Source: Epiperipatus broadwayi
Taxonomy: Eukaryota; Onychophora; Udeonychophora; Euonychophora; Peripatidae
Assembly (NCBI GenBank): GCA_028023455.1
Contig: JAQFVV010006231.1
Coordinates: 4,416,036 to 4,480,035, forward strand
Direction: 5' to 3'
Length of the DNA: 64,000 nt
Position numbers and translations under genes: made by a program. Positions 23,801-35,300 of this stretch are shown here, one piece after another. The notes under the pieces are model-generated. The model worked only from the letters and a program-made list of their open reading frames with translations, searched no databases and was not told the origin of the DNA. How positions within the stretch are numbered: the first letter of the stretch is position 1; each line of letters begins with the position of its first letter.

Positions 23801-24660
23801 TTATATCATTATTAGATCTGTCATATCATTTCACAAAGCTCTAGATATTCAATTCTTTTTAATTGATCATTTTATATATTTTAATATTTTTTCTTTTCTT
23901 TATACACTTTCTTGATAAAAAAAATTGCTGCTTTTTTATATTAGCTATTTTTGTTGCAGTTCTTAATAGTGTATCAGTCATTTTATTATTGATTTCACTA
24001 ATATCTGAATTACTTGCAAAACCCGTTGATATTTTAAAACAATTTTCAAGTTTTAATTTAAATTTATTGGAATGTTTTTAAAGGTTAGAAATATTTGTAA
24101 ATACAGTTTTCTTAATAATTTTTGACTTTCTGATTTTACATTAACATGTATCTTATGTTTCACTAATGAATGATTACTTCATATGTTAAATCTATTAGGA
24201 AAATTACAATCTTGAAATAAATATTTTCTGTTAGTCAAAATATAATCCATTTCTGTTTTACCTTCATTTGGATGCTTCCATTTCCAATTAGCATTTTTTT
24301 CAAAGAAATATTTATATATATATATGTTGATTTTCTATGATCTCCACAAGTCTATGACCTCTCTTATTTCTATTGCTATAATAAAATTTACCAACAATAC
24401 TTTCACTTTTTAGCTGGTTGCCAATAACAGCATTAATGAGAACTTGTTGGAACATAAACTTGAGTTTCCATTAAATTAAATAGTTGTCTAATATATGATC
24501 AGTCTCTACAATGTTGTTCTTCTACTTTTTATTTATAATGAATCCCATTCCACTTGTGCTTTCAAAATTTATGCCTTTGTAGTAAAGTACATTCCATTTT
24601 TTAAATCAAAACCCATTTATTTAATATTAGATATTTCTTTTTCCAACTTAAATAATCTTA
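20886..24660 (-). mobile_element. Nearly complete decayed LINE (endonuclease plus RT), split by an insertion
   Basis: Minus-strand translation, with frameshifts, gives in order: an AP-endonuclease C-terminal part with EMDYILTNRKYLFQD and SNHSLVKHKI (about 24260-24140), then RT parts with EILIDILKEADNETEK, KKVGLKINVKKTKVMFNEF (about 23030-22970), and a C-terminal IVEILNWNARK with MGEVRRFTDVL (about 21090-20980). The pieces at 20886-21121 and 22544-24660 flank the 1.42-kb insertion. Such elements copy themselves by target-primed reverse transcription. The domain order resembles the endonuclease/RT LINEs often mis-annotated as craniofacial development protein 2-like. Dozens of stops make it inactive. 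The 5' end is uncertain. Confidence 0.88.
21122..22543. mobile_element. CpG-rich 1.42-kb insertion, solo-LTR-like
   Basis: It starts TGTAACGTTTTT and ends AAACATTACA, so it has TG...CA ends with short imperfect inverted repeats (TGTAAYGTTT). It is flanked by ATAT on both sides (21118-21121 and 22544-22547), a possible 4-bp duplication, and it cuts through the LINE. No gag or pol motif is seen, which fits a solo LTR; a DNA element is the alternative. Many CpGs and GC-rich blocks (21290-21350, 21890-22200) contrast with the host LINE and suggest youth. An inverted pair (GAGTTGATCA / TGATCAACTC, 21175-21250) lies inside. Confidence 0.6.
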
Positions 24661-25180
24661 CTTAACATGAAAGTAATATACAGTTGTAAGTATCTACATA
24701 AAATGTCATCATCAAATGGCAGCCTAGGTCCATCAGCATTAGGACAATTCCCCTTCAAACACCAATTGCTGCCTTGGCTGACATCTTCACAGTTTCCTCA
24801 GAATAAAGACTGTAATTTTGTTTTTTGTTTTTTTTGTGATTATAAATATTTATTAATAAAGAAAGTTCACTCACATGAACATTCATCCTGCTTTCAAAAA
24901 AAACAATTGATGTTTCAGCTAAGAACTATTAGGAAACTCTCAAAAAAGATCATGGTATTTCTTGATTTTAGATTCTGAACTCAAAAACCCATCATACTGG
25001 CTGATGTATATTGGTGTGGAACCTATCATTTTTTGTTTACTATATGAATAATAATATAGTAATAGTAGCTAAAATAATAAGAATGTATGAGAGTGGGCAT
25101 TAGGAGTTTGCCCTCTTCAATTCCCTTAAGGTCTCAAAGAGAAATGAAAGGATCTCCTTTCAGTTAATAGCAGATTCCTT
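24660..25180. other. Possible 5' flank of the LINE
   Basis: An open frame of 103 codons on the plus strand (24667-24978) has no recognisable domain. The minus strand also has open stretches (for example CPNADGPRLPFDDDILCRYL) that could be the LINE N-terminal region. I cannot decide, and do not call a gene. Confidence 0.3.
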
Positions 25181-25516
25181 TCAATGATGGGATATTGTGA
25201 ACAGCATTTTTATAGTACTAAAAATCATAGTTGGTATCAATTTTTCAAAATGAATCATCAACCACCTATGTTACTTTATAGTCGTTTGTATTATTTAATA
25301 AATGCATGTTTGTTTCTCAATTTTTGCTTATTCTTAATGACTTACCTTTTAATCTATCTCACTATCATTTTTGGCCGTGTTTAATCATATATGTACATAC
25401 AAGTAGATATAAATCTTTTAAGTTCATCTTAAAATTAATATTGTTAATCTCATATAAGTTTTCGTTCAAGTTAACTCTATCTAATATTGCACTAAAAGAT
25501 AAAATGTCGGTAATAA

Positions 25517-25745
25517 TTTTTCTTTCTGTCAAACTAATCTTTAAACATATGGCAGTGAAATATGAACTATATATATATTGTATAAAATAAAAACATCAAC
25601 GTTGCATTATGAACGTGAAACATTTATTATTTTTCTTTCTATCAAAATAACTGTTAAAGACAGGTTAATAAAATATAACATATATAAATGGCATAAAATA
25701 AAAATATCTGCAATGTTTTACGAACATAATTTTCTTTTTATTTTT
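25517..25745. repeat. Two diverged tandem units of about 112 bp
   Basis: TTTCTTTCTGTCAAACTAAT at 25519 and TTTCTTTCTATCAAAATAAC at about 25632 start matching units that share AAATATAA, ATAAAATAAAAA and TGAACGTGAAAC/CGAACATAAT blocks. Short plus-strand open frames across them (25306-25826) carry no family motif I trust. Confidence 0.5.
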
Positions 25746-26130
25746 TTTTCATTTATGCATCACAATGATCTTTGTCAACCTCAATACTTTATTAATAGAT
25801 CTGCAGCCCACTATTTTAGGTTTTAATAGTTTTTCTTTTTTTGGATGTGTAATGATGCCTTTCAAATCCATTTGAATTGAAAGTATCTGTTAAAAGTTAT
25901 AATCATGTAAATATGTAACTTTAATATTCAAAATTAATTAATACATATTAAAGTATATTTTTTGTAAATAAAATATGAAATGATATTTTACAGATAACTA
26001 TGGTTTATTCTAGGAACTCTTTTGCGGCTTCATAGAATTTATGAAAGTTGTAACGATAAAATGAAACACATTACATTTATAATCAGATTCTATCAGTCAT
26101 TCTATATTTCCATATTAACAATATAGTGGT

Positions 26131-26237
26131 CTTGCATTGGTGGTCAAGAGGTCAGCACGACTGCCTTGCACTTGCAGGCAGTTGCCCGGGTTGCGGGTTC
26201 ACGTCCCGGCCGATGCTATGACACTTAAAAAAAAAAA
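26131..26237 (+). repeat. tRNA-derived SINE-B copy 3 with target duplication
   Basis: The best preserved copy: CATTGGTGGTCAAGAGGTCA (A box), GACTGCCTTGCACTTGCAGG, B box GCGGGTTCACGTCCCGG, end CCGATGCTATGACA and an A12 tail. Flanking 13-bp sequences ACAATATAGTGGT (26118-26130) and ACAGTATAGTGGT (26238-26250) match at 12 positions, the hallmark of LINE-mediated retroposition. The tRNA-like fold has lost a standard anticodon arm, so this is not a tRNA gene. Confidence 0.92.
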
Positions 26238-26250
26238 ACAGTATAGTGGT

Positions 26251-28745
26251 GATTTTTGATATACACTGGTAAGAATATTTGTCATTAAATAGCTGGAGAG
26301 TGAAGGTCTCTGGTTAAAAATCTGAGGTGATCATATGAGTATTAATGTTCTGACCATTGTGGTGTAATAAGTTTACCACTTACTATTGTTTCAACACTCA
26401 TAGAAGTATCCTCCCATGGGAGGGGAGTAAACAAATAGTTTACTCTTAACTTTTGCTTTTCAGAATGCAAATAATGAATATTTTCTTCAGTAAATATTTT
26501 ATGTAATTCAGTTCAGCATCTGAATTCCAAATCTTCATGGCAATCTATAGATGTCTCTATATCCAAGATATATATGAAATAAAACTTCTTAAGTTTTTGT
26601 ATTATATGAAAACGAAAATCTGATCGATGTATTTTGTATAAAATAAAATTTTGGCAGTAATTGTTTTTATTGAATAAATATTGTTTACAATTTTTTTTGT
26701 ATGCCATGAAAAAAAATTTTTTTTTTATGTCACAATTTTTTAGTTGTTAATTTTATTACAAAATTAAATATTTATCTAAGTCTCCTTATAATAATCAATT
26801 TTTAATCTTATATATTGTCCAATAGGATTAGAATATTCCTGAGTATGTAAGTGTGTTAAATTATTTGTCAGGATGCAACTGCAAAATAACAAGACAATAA
26901 AGAACTATAACCCAAGTTATAATACTTGATCATCATCACTGGTAGTTTACCACTGTTTGTTTACCATTTTAACACAATTTATTACTGTATCTTAATTTAA
27001 GAGAGGATATATAAATATTGTTATTGACAGTGATCTTTAAGTTATATGTTGTTTTATGAGTGAAATGCAATTACACTTTGTATCAATAATTAGGTAATGA
27101 TGCTAATTTCTAAAAACCATAGCAACGATATCAGTACATTATTAATATATTCCAACAAATCATATAATTCCAGCTTCCATAATTTTTTTCACAAGCAAAT
27201 TATTTGTATTATTCCAACTTCATTATCTATTATTAGTTTGAGGTAATCATTAGATACTAATTTATTAAATCTCTATCTAATTCTATCTTACCCCTATCAT
27301 CAGCAAAGTTTTGGAATTCTAGAGTAGTAGTATAAGTAATTTGGTTTTAAAATTCATATTATAAAAAAAAATACTATAAAGACACCAAAATATGTAGATA
27401 TTAAACTATTGTCAGATATGTGTACTTATATTTTAAGTTAGCTTGAATTCTAAATATTAAAATATTTGAATTTTAGTCTGGTGGTTGGATTGTGTAAAAG
27501 AGATTTAAAGACTGTTACTGGATGAATAATACATCACTTCTAAAAAAAACTCAAAAGATCCAAATGCAAACTTCTCATTGATGAACAACAGACATTAATA
27601 AGATAATATTGGAAATAAATAAGCAACTATGATCTAATAATTATTCAATGTTATAATAGGGCCAGAACTGGAGAAATATAACAATTATTAAACAATGGCA
27701 ATAATGAAAATATTGGTAAGATCCTGTATAATAAAATGAGAGAGAGAGAGATGGGAACATATTACATGCCACATGCTTAAAAGTATATCAATAATGACTA
27801 GTTAGTAAAATTAATAATTTTGAGTAGTGAGAGCAAAACGTAATTATTTTTTCAGATAAATTTATGTGTATAGTTTCAAAAACTCTATTAATAAAGTTTA
27901 TACATTATTGAGGATTTTTTTATCAATGTTTTTTTATATATTCTCTGGAGTATTGTACTGGTATGACTGTCACAATTTTACATGCAAATAAATAGCAGCA
28001 TAGTAATGGGGATAGCATTACTTTCAGAATCCACGGACAACTATTTCAAAGCAGCAATCCATCTAAGATATATTTGACAACTAGTTTATGTATCTTCTAA
28101 TACAACTTAAAGACATGCTATAAACTCTTCAATTTGAAATTCTCCCTACTCATATTTAATTCAAAATTGAAATTAATCAAATTTGTTTGTTTTTTCTACC
28201 TTCTATGAGAATGCTTTTGTTGTTCAGAAATATTTTCTTTGTAGTTGTATTTCTGTTTTTCACATTCAGTAATTGATTCATTAATTCATCCCCTACCATG
28301 TAATAATCTTTATTCAAAGCTATTTATACATTTCTCCCATTTTAATTTATTAATCTAAGAGAGTGCACATGAAAAAAATAATTAAAAAAATATTTAGAAA
28401 AAAATTATAACAATTTGCTTTTCAACTTTCAAATTACAATTGTTTAAGCACATGTAAATAAACATAAAGTCTATAACTTTAAATATAATTTTATGACTTT
28501 TTAAATCTCATATAAAAATTTTTTTTTACAATTATTTTTAAAATCTATGCACAAACATATGAGACATTACAACAATATATATATAAATTAATTAGTAATC
28601 CACTAAAAATATACTCTAGTTATTTTAAATTATAATAATGATATAAATAAATAATATTTATTTTCTATAGAAGCACTTTTGATTATTTAGGAAATTATGT
28701 GACAGAAAAGCTTATCACATGATTTTCCAAGAACTATATACTATA
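26251..28745. other. AT-rich spacer, nothing recognised
   Basis: Contains a short (GA)n at about 27741-27753. No coding frame or paired termini seen. The frame at 26513-26707 is lysine/asparagine-rich noise. Confidence 0.45.
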
Positions 28746-29745
28746 CACCTGGGTCTCATTTTACGCGATAGATAGGTTCCTCAGAAAACGCGCAAACAAA
28801 ATGGCGTAAAAATAGACGTAACTTACATTGAAAAGGGGGGTGCGGTCTGTGATTTTTCAAAATTCATGTAAAAGCAAAGCACCGACGTAAAATTACTTTA
28901 AAATTCGCACAAAAAAAAAAAAAATAAGGAAATAAAATATGACTAATAAAAAATTTCAAATTTGAAAAAAATTGATACAAGACAAGCTTTTTTTAACTAT
29001 AATATTTAATTTTATTCAAAATAATATATTTTTATGCATAATTTACAGTACAGTAATTTACATTTTTTATACACGTTTTAATTATTATAGCTATTTCTGA
29101 AAACCACGTTCGTTTGCAAACAACTAGTGCCAACTTCACACTCATGTTGTGTCAACGGTTTTCTGATGACAACGTAATTAATAATTAATCTTTGAGACGA
29201 TGATTTTATTAATTGTTTATGAAACTAACAACTAAAAATTAAATTCTTATTTTTGTCTTTAATTTTCAATTCCGTTTAAAAATCAGATTTTAATTTTTGA
29301 TTGTCAAATTTAATTGTGCCCACTGCTATTACTGACCTTTTAAAAATAAACTTGTGGACACTAAATGATTAATAATTGATTACATTCTTTTTTAAAAAGC
29401 AAAAACAGAATGTGATTTAAAATGCAAAATTAACACGCACAATGTTTGAACAAATTTACATTATAATCTTGTAAAATTTAATGTGTGTATACATAAAATG
29501 TGGAAATCATGATTTTAATTTCATTATTGCATAAAATCTTACTATTATAAAGCACTGAAAATATTGAAATTACTAAGATGAAAGTCAAATTCCAATAATG
29601 TGCTATTACTTTCAATATAACATAAGTGCGCGAAATTTATTATTTAAAGTAATAGCGCATTATCAGAGTTCGACTTCCGGTGAAACATGAATCGCGTAAC
29701 TTTGAAATCATGTTAAATAAGTCCTCATAAAAAGAGACCCAGGTG
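28746..29745. mobile_element. 1,000-bp TIR element, possibly Tigger/pogo-like
   Basis: The left end CACCTGGGTCTCATTTTACG and the right end reverse complement CACCTGGGTCTCTTTTTATG share 12 perfect terminal bases and more beyond. TA flanks both ends, as expected of Tc1/mariner/pogo-type insertion; the wider flanks TATA/TATT leave 3-4 bp possible. Internal CpG-containing blocks (28760-28880, 29630-29700) and an inner inverted pair (GTGCTATTACTTT near 29601 and AAAGTAATAGCGC near 29647) are visible. No transposase is seen, so it is non-autonomous. Confidence 0.85.
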
Positions 29746-30824
29746 TATTTCAACATTGATATCTTGCTTTATTTTTTCCTTTCTTCAATGTTTTTCTTTA
29801 TCTAATATTTTTATGTGATTTGAATGGAAATTATATTTAGAGTTAAAAAATTTTATAATAGAAAAATAATGAAGTAATTTTAGCCTGGTATTCATTTAGT
29901 CTTTTTTCTACAGAACATCTTTATTCACCTATGTATAATTTTCTGCAACCACATATAATTTGATAAATAATATTACTTTTTTATCCTTCAGATGTAACAT
30001 TTTTAGAATTATTATTTAATTTGTTTACATTTAGAAGGATATAATCATAAATTGATTATTATTTAAAAATGACATGGGTATCAAATTTTTTATTAATTTT
30101 ATTTACATTAATAATAAATATTACATTAATAATATAACTTTTATTATTAAAATTATTTAGTATATGTAGAATTTACTTTCTATCATATTCCACATTTTTG
30201 AATTCTTGACAAAATAGTTCAATATTTTGCATTTTGTCATTTTTATAACTTCGCAGCTTTTTATTATAATTTAGAAAAAAAAAATTTAACCAATTTGTGT
30301 AACATTGGAAAATTAATATATCATTGTTCTTGGATAAGTAATTTATAGTTTAAATAATCATTATATTTAGTTGATTTGGAAATCTAAAAATTTGATAACT
30401 CTAGCTTTTTTTTTTTTTTATCAACAGTCCAATTTAGATTGTTTAAATTATTTAATTTGTATGAAAAGCAATAATATTGTCAGAGTTACAGACAAAAACA
30501 TTATCAATGTATAACTGATTCTTCATATGTATATAATAAAAAGATTCACATGCCATTCTTTGGACATTTTATTAGATTTGGCATTACAAAGTACAACAGT
30601 GTTATTTATAAATTTTAAAGAATTCAAAACAAATTTTATTACAGACTTATTTGTAACTATTTTAATAAAGTATTGACAATGATATTTATAGATTCAAGAT
30701 AATCTATAAAGCTATATAATTATAATTTCTTTTCATTTCTTGTTTTATTATGCATTGGCATATATAACATGATTGAAACTTTTATTGAACACTGTATAAT
30801 GCAATCTATAAAATAAAATTTATT

Positions 30825-30920
30825 CCTTCTTGCTCACAGTTTCAATTGCCCAGCAGCAGCATCAGAACTACAATATTCAATTGTATATAACCATACAATA
30901 AATGCTTATTTAAACACACA
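30825..30920 (-). repeat. Retroposon tail, family C-related
   Basis: On the minus strand it reads GATGCTGCTGCTGGGCAATT then GAAACTGTGAGCAAG, followed by AT-rich sequence, echoing GCAGGACAGTTGAAACTG at 10823 and the tail at 20071. The match is partial. Confidence 0.4.
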
Positions 30921-31210
30921 TACTTATATATAATTATAAAAAGACATTATATACAAAGTTGTGATTTTTGATTTTATTTATGCATCATTGATCTTTAGCT
31001 CAGTCCTATCCCAACCATTCATAAGCCCATAAAATCAAAAACGTACAAATGCATATTATGATGTAACAATTGTACACATTTCCACAAGATATTAAAAAAG
31101 GGGATAAAAACCTGTCTCTACATCACCTGAAAGTGGTGTAGTGAACATTCAGATGCACTTATAAAAACAAAATACAAATATTTCAATGACCCCAATAACT
31201 ATTTATACTT

Positions 31211-32190
31211 ATATGAGGTGTGACAATTTAGTTTTCAAAATGGCCAACCTGTTACCTAATTGTATCAAAATCTCACTGGTATTTGTGTTTGAAAATGTTT
31301 AAGCTAACAGGTGTATAAATTCTAAGCTGATGGAGCTATGTGTGCATATGCTTTGGTGCAAAAATGGGTGATCGAAATTTTAAGCATATATATCAAATTT
31401 TATGTGTAAATCAGCAAATGTGCTACTGAAACATACAACTATTTGCAAGTAGCATATGATCAAGATGCTATGAAGAAATTGTGTGTGTTTGAGTAGCATA
31501 AGAGATTCAAAGATGAGTGAGATATGATGAATGATCCCAGAAGCTAACAGCCTAAAACAACAATGATTGACATTTAATATTAACAAAGTGTGAGATGCAA
31601 TACAGTCCAACAGACAATTAAATGTGAAATTGACACCTGAAGAATTTTCTGATTAACCAAGAAACAGTTATGTTAATTTTAAATAAAGAATTGGGCATGA
31701 AAAAGATTTTCTGTAAAGTGTGTGTCTTGGATCTTGACAAGTGAACAGAAACAGCATTGATTTGATGTTGCAACCAATATTTCTTCAAATATGCATCTAT
31801 TTCTGATAATAATTATGGTGATGAAACTTGATCCATTCAGTATGACCCAGAAACAAAATGTCAGAGCATGAAATGGAAATCCCTCAATTGGCCATGTCCT
31901 AAAAAGGCACACATGTCATGATCACTGTTTAAGATCATGCTGGTAATTTTTTTTGGTTACAATGGAATAGTCCAGTAAGAATTTATTGAACAAGGACAAA
32001 CAATTAACCAACAATATTACTTAAAAGTACTTCAGTTATTATGAGATTTTGTTTGAAGAAAAAGATCTGAATTGTGGCCTGGTGAGTGGATCATTCATCA
32101 GGATAATGCACCAACTCATAGTGCACTCATTGTGAAAGACTTTTTGACCAAAAAAATTGATTACCCAACCAGACTATTCTGCATATAATG
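31211..32190 (+). mobile_element. Decayed mariner element with transposase pseudogene
   Basis: It begins at TATGAGGTGTGACAATTTAG, a mariner-like terminal sequence next to TA. Plus-strand reading with frameshifts gives an N-terminal helix-turn-helix part (VNQQMCY... near 31410), TVMLILNKELGMKK (31668-31700), GDET (31819-31830; the first catalytic D is in this block) and HQDNAPTHSALIVKDFL (32096-32146), holding the second D. The last part of the D,D34D catalytic domain stops near 32190, where a family D repeat begins, and no right terminus is seen. Mariners cut and paste DNA at TA sites. This copy is dead. Minus-strand frames at 31380-31912 are shadows. Confidence 0.9.
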
Positions 32191-32340
32191 AGCTCACAAG
32201 AAAACTCTTAACAAGCTTTGCAGAATATCCCCAACCCCTGACTAGTTTCTGCTACTGGCTTTGTCAGTGAGGTGTTAGGATATTCAAGCATTAGATTAAA
32301 AATACCAGGCCCAGCCCAGCACTTTATCTAATGGATAACT
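32191..32340 (+). repeat. Repeat family D, copy 1
   Basis: AATATCCCCAACCCCTGACT, then AGTTTCTGCTACTGGCTTTG and TCAGTGAGGTGTTAGG resemble 45400-45510 (CCCCAGACTAGTTTCTATC, CATCAGTGAGGAGCC, AGCACTTA). It truncates the mariner. Confidence 0.55.
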
Positions 32341-32434
32341 ATTAAGTAGAAAATCTGAAATTTTCAGACATTCATATGTTTTCCAATCCAGCTATCTAAC
32401 TTAAATAGCCATGAGGTACTGAACCAAGTTCAGA

Positions 32435-32645
32435 TACACCATATATTAATAGCTTCAGAAATATATGTGTTGGAGATGGTGATCTGGAACAACTGATAAG
32501 TGCTGGTTCAGCACAAAATACGGATATTGGAGATTACTTATCTTTTTCACATGTATGTGGTCATGTTATCAATTGTATAAGATGGATTGAATAGCTATAG
32601 GGAGTTTGAAAGTCTGATTTCAAGTTCCTTATAATTATATATATA
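32435..32645 (+). repeat. SINE-A copy 3
   Basis: Shares GATCTGGAACAACTGATAAG, GTGCTGGTTCAGCACAAAAT and the end GTTTGAAAGTCTGATTTCAA with the other copies. The B-box region (GATTTCAAGTTCC) has decayed. A short (TA)n tail follows at 32635. Confidence 0.75.
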
Positions 32646-32649
32646 CCTA

Positions 32650-34130
32650 CATTAAATTAGGATACTACTTTCACTTCAAGGAGACCAAATTTATATTTTT
32701 TTATTATGTATTAAGTTTAATCACAATTCCAACAACTCACTGTAACATAATTATTAAGCAATTTATGTGAGCCATCATGGAGTTTTTTACCCATTCTGTT
32801 CATTATAATCTATAGCATTCTCATTTTCTTTATAAATGTCATTTTGTTATATGAAACAAATATTTTTACCATATCCATATATATAATACACCATTATACA
32901 TTACCTATGTTTCAATCAAATCCTAGGGTCATTTTCAAATTACTAACATTCTAATTTAATAAGTTATTGTCAAAACATAGATGGACCTATAAAATAATGT
33001 ATGGAAAAAGTGCTTTGTTGATACAATAAGACAAGATTTAACTGTTAAAATATTACAAGATTTATAAAGAAAATTGATATGAGAAACATTGTTTATATAT
33101 TGGATTTAATGAACTATTTTTGAAAGAGAAAATATTTATTTATTAAATCATTTTTACCATTCTTCCCTGTTTATTTTGTCACCATTTTTTTTTGCCTTGT
33201 TGTGCACTATTTATTAATATATTTTAATACAGAGTATAAAATATATGGATAATATATATGCTTCCAGTAAAAAACTTGGATTATCTATTTTTAATATAAA
33301 ATTATTTTTATCATAATTGAGGTATTTGATCATCTTTTTTGGCAGGTAATTTTACTATACCTATATAGTGTATATTTGTTTATATATATATATTGCATGA
33401 CTATGAATACATGAGTGTGTTTACTACTGAATATTTATATTATTGATTTAAAATAATGTCAAAATATGTAAATGTTATAAAGAGAAAATCAATTTTATTG
33501 ATTTTTTTTTTTTTTAATCTTAGTGGTTTTTATAGAACTAATGTTAACTTTTTTAAAAAAATAAATGATACATTTCTGTCGTAAATTTAAATTTTTTTTA
33601 TTTAATCTGTTCATTTGCAAAAGACATGATTCTTTTAAAGACAAATGTTTGTAATATTAATGAGTAAGTTTTTTTTTTTAGCTAATGTTATTTATTCTGC
33701 ATTAACTGTTAATGAAAAATTGTCTACTAGAATTCATTAAAGTAAATATTAATTTTTTACTTTATAAACTTTTAGAATATAATAAATAAATAATCTTTTA
33801 AGTTTTATAAATGTATATGTCTGTGTCTAATAAAAGTATAAATCGTCTACATAATTAAAACTGGGAATTGTAAAATATAATTAATATTTCAATCTTTAAA
33901 GAAGAAAATAAAATATATAATATATATTTCAAACACAGCGCTATCTCAAAAACCCCACTGATTTGCAGTTTAGAATAATAAAAAATAAAAATTTTAATTT
34001 CATACGTATATTGCTTGCCTGAATAGCAAACTTTTTCTCGTTTATGGCACCCAAAAGACATTGTTGTTTATCACAGCATTTGCCCTCATGATGTATTATT
34101 ACTGTGAAATTGAAAATTAAAATTTGTTGA
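32650..34130. other. AT-rich spacer, nothing recognised
   Basis: Homopolymers and AT-rich sequence with only short asparagine/lysine/phenylalanine-type frames. Confidence 0.45.
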
Positions 34131-34131
34131 T

Positions 34132-34665
34132 ATGACCTCAAAGCACAAAATTAATGATAGTAATTCTTTAAAGTCTAAAAGAAGTCGTCAATTGCTTCCT
34201 TTAGTTGATAAAATGAATATAAGTGATTTAAGTTCAGATAGTAAAGCAGTAAAGACAAACAGTCAATTCTCGATGTAGTAAAAAGCAAAAAAAGAAAAAA
34301 AGAAGAAATGTGCTGGGGTAACTTGTGCTTTTGAAAATGTTAAAGTTACAGTAAAACCACAATAGGTGATAAATATTTAATGAATACTGATAAAGCATTA
34401 AATTTACCAGTGGAGGATATATGCAAAAAATGTTACGCATTGAAAAAGTTGAGTCTATATGAAGATTTAAGCAAACAGTTCATGGAAAAGAGTGATTCCA
34501 AGACATTTTCCATTAGTAATAGATAGATGTATAGATTCAGATATCAGTATGAACTTTAAAATGAAACATTTTAAAACTTTTTGTAGATTTAATAGAATTA
34601 CTCCTGCCATTAACTTAACACTTTGAAGCCATTTTAAAATAAAGTTTTCTAATTCATAGAGCAAA
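34132..34665 (+). pseudogene. Unidentified coding-like remnant
   Basis: Plus-strand frames separated by stops read like protein rather than random AT-rich sequence. A 48-codon stretch from ATG 34132 begins MTSKHKINDSNSLKSKRSRQ and includes LVDKMNISDLSSDSKAV. After frame changes come KKKKCAGVTCAFENVKV (about 34300-34350), then EDICKKCYALKKLSLYEDLS (about 34410-34470) with a C-x2-C pair. The lysine/serine-rich start followed by paired cysteines suggests a DNA-binding transposon protein, but I cannot name the family. Minus-strand open frames at 34234-34664 are more hydrophobic and probably shadows. Confidence 0.35.
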
Positions 34666-35117
34666 TACTGTTGTTATGACCACAAAAATATCACAAGAAA
34701 ATGATTGTTGCTATCAGTATAATTTAGTATCATATAGATATTATATATTTTGCATTGCATAATCACCAATTTTCGGCACAATAAAATGCCTTCTGATATT
34801 CACAGAAAGGGCTGTTCAATATTGGAAACAAGCTAACCAATAATCAAACATACTGTTATTATCTTTTAAAATGCATTTTAAAATAGGATATTAAAATTTA
34901 ATTTATATTATAGATGAACATGAAACAATCGGAAATCATTCTTGTATTTTTCAATTATTTCATAATACAAGTAGACTATTATTAATCCAAAAACCTGAAT
35001 TAAAGTTGAGCTCTGGGTGGGAAGATTTCTGAAAATGCACCAAGTGATTCAAATTCAAACATGTAATTATATCAGTAAAATATAAAATGTTTAAAATTTA
35101 CATATAATGTATTAATG

Positions 35118-35300
35118 CAGTGGCTTTCAACCTTCCTAATGCCATGACCCTTTAATATAGTTCCTTATGCTGTGGCAAACCCCAACCTGTAATTTACTAC
35201 TGTTATGAATTGAAAATGTGTTTTCTAATGGTTATGTGACCCCTGTGAAAGGGTTGTTTGACCCTTAAAAAGGTCATGACCCATAGGTTGAGAGCCACTG
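35118..35300. mobile_element. SPIN-like non-autonomous hAT element, 183 bp
   Basis: Ends CAGTGGCTTTCAACC and (reverse complement) CAGTGGCTCTCAACC are inverted repeats with one mismatch in 15. Flanks TATTAATG and TATTATTG form an 8-bp duplication with one mismatch, as in hAT. The interior (CCTTCCTAATGCCATGACCC, GACCCCTGTGAAAGGGTTGT, AAAGGTCATGACCCATAGG) matches what I remember of the SPIN (Space Invader) family, known for horizontal transfer among tetrapods and some invertebrates. Most differences I see look like CpG decay to TG or CA. The centre is deleted, as in short SPIN derivatives. Confidence 0.9.

Noticed and set aside
23586-24081. Plus-strand hydrophobic frames
   Set aside because: They are antisense to the LINE reverse transcriptase region.
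25184-25826. piggyBac-like transposase fragment around KYNIYKWHKIKISAMFYEHN
   Set aside because: The resemblance is a few residues and falls in a tandem repeat; no other domain of the family is visible.
10651-26237. tRNA genes at the SINE-B copies
   Set aside because: A and B boxes are present, but the copies have A tails and target duplications, diverge from each other and lack a proper anticodon arm.
31380-31912. Minus-strand frames of 76 and 77 codons
   Set aside because: They are antisense to the decayed mariner transposase.
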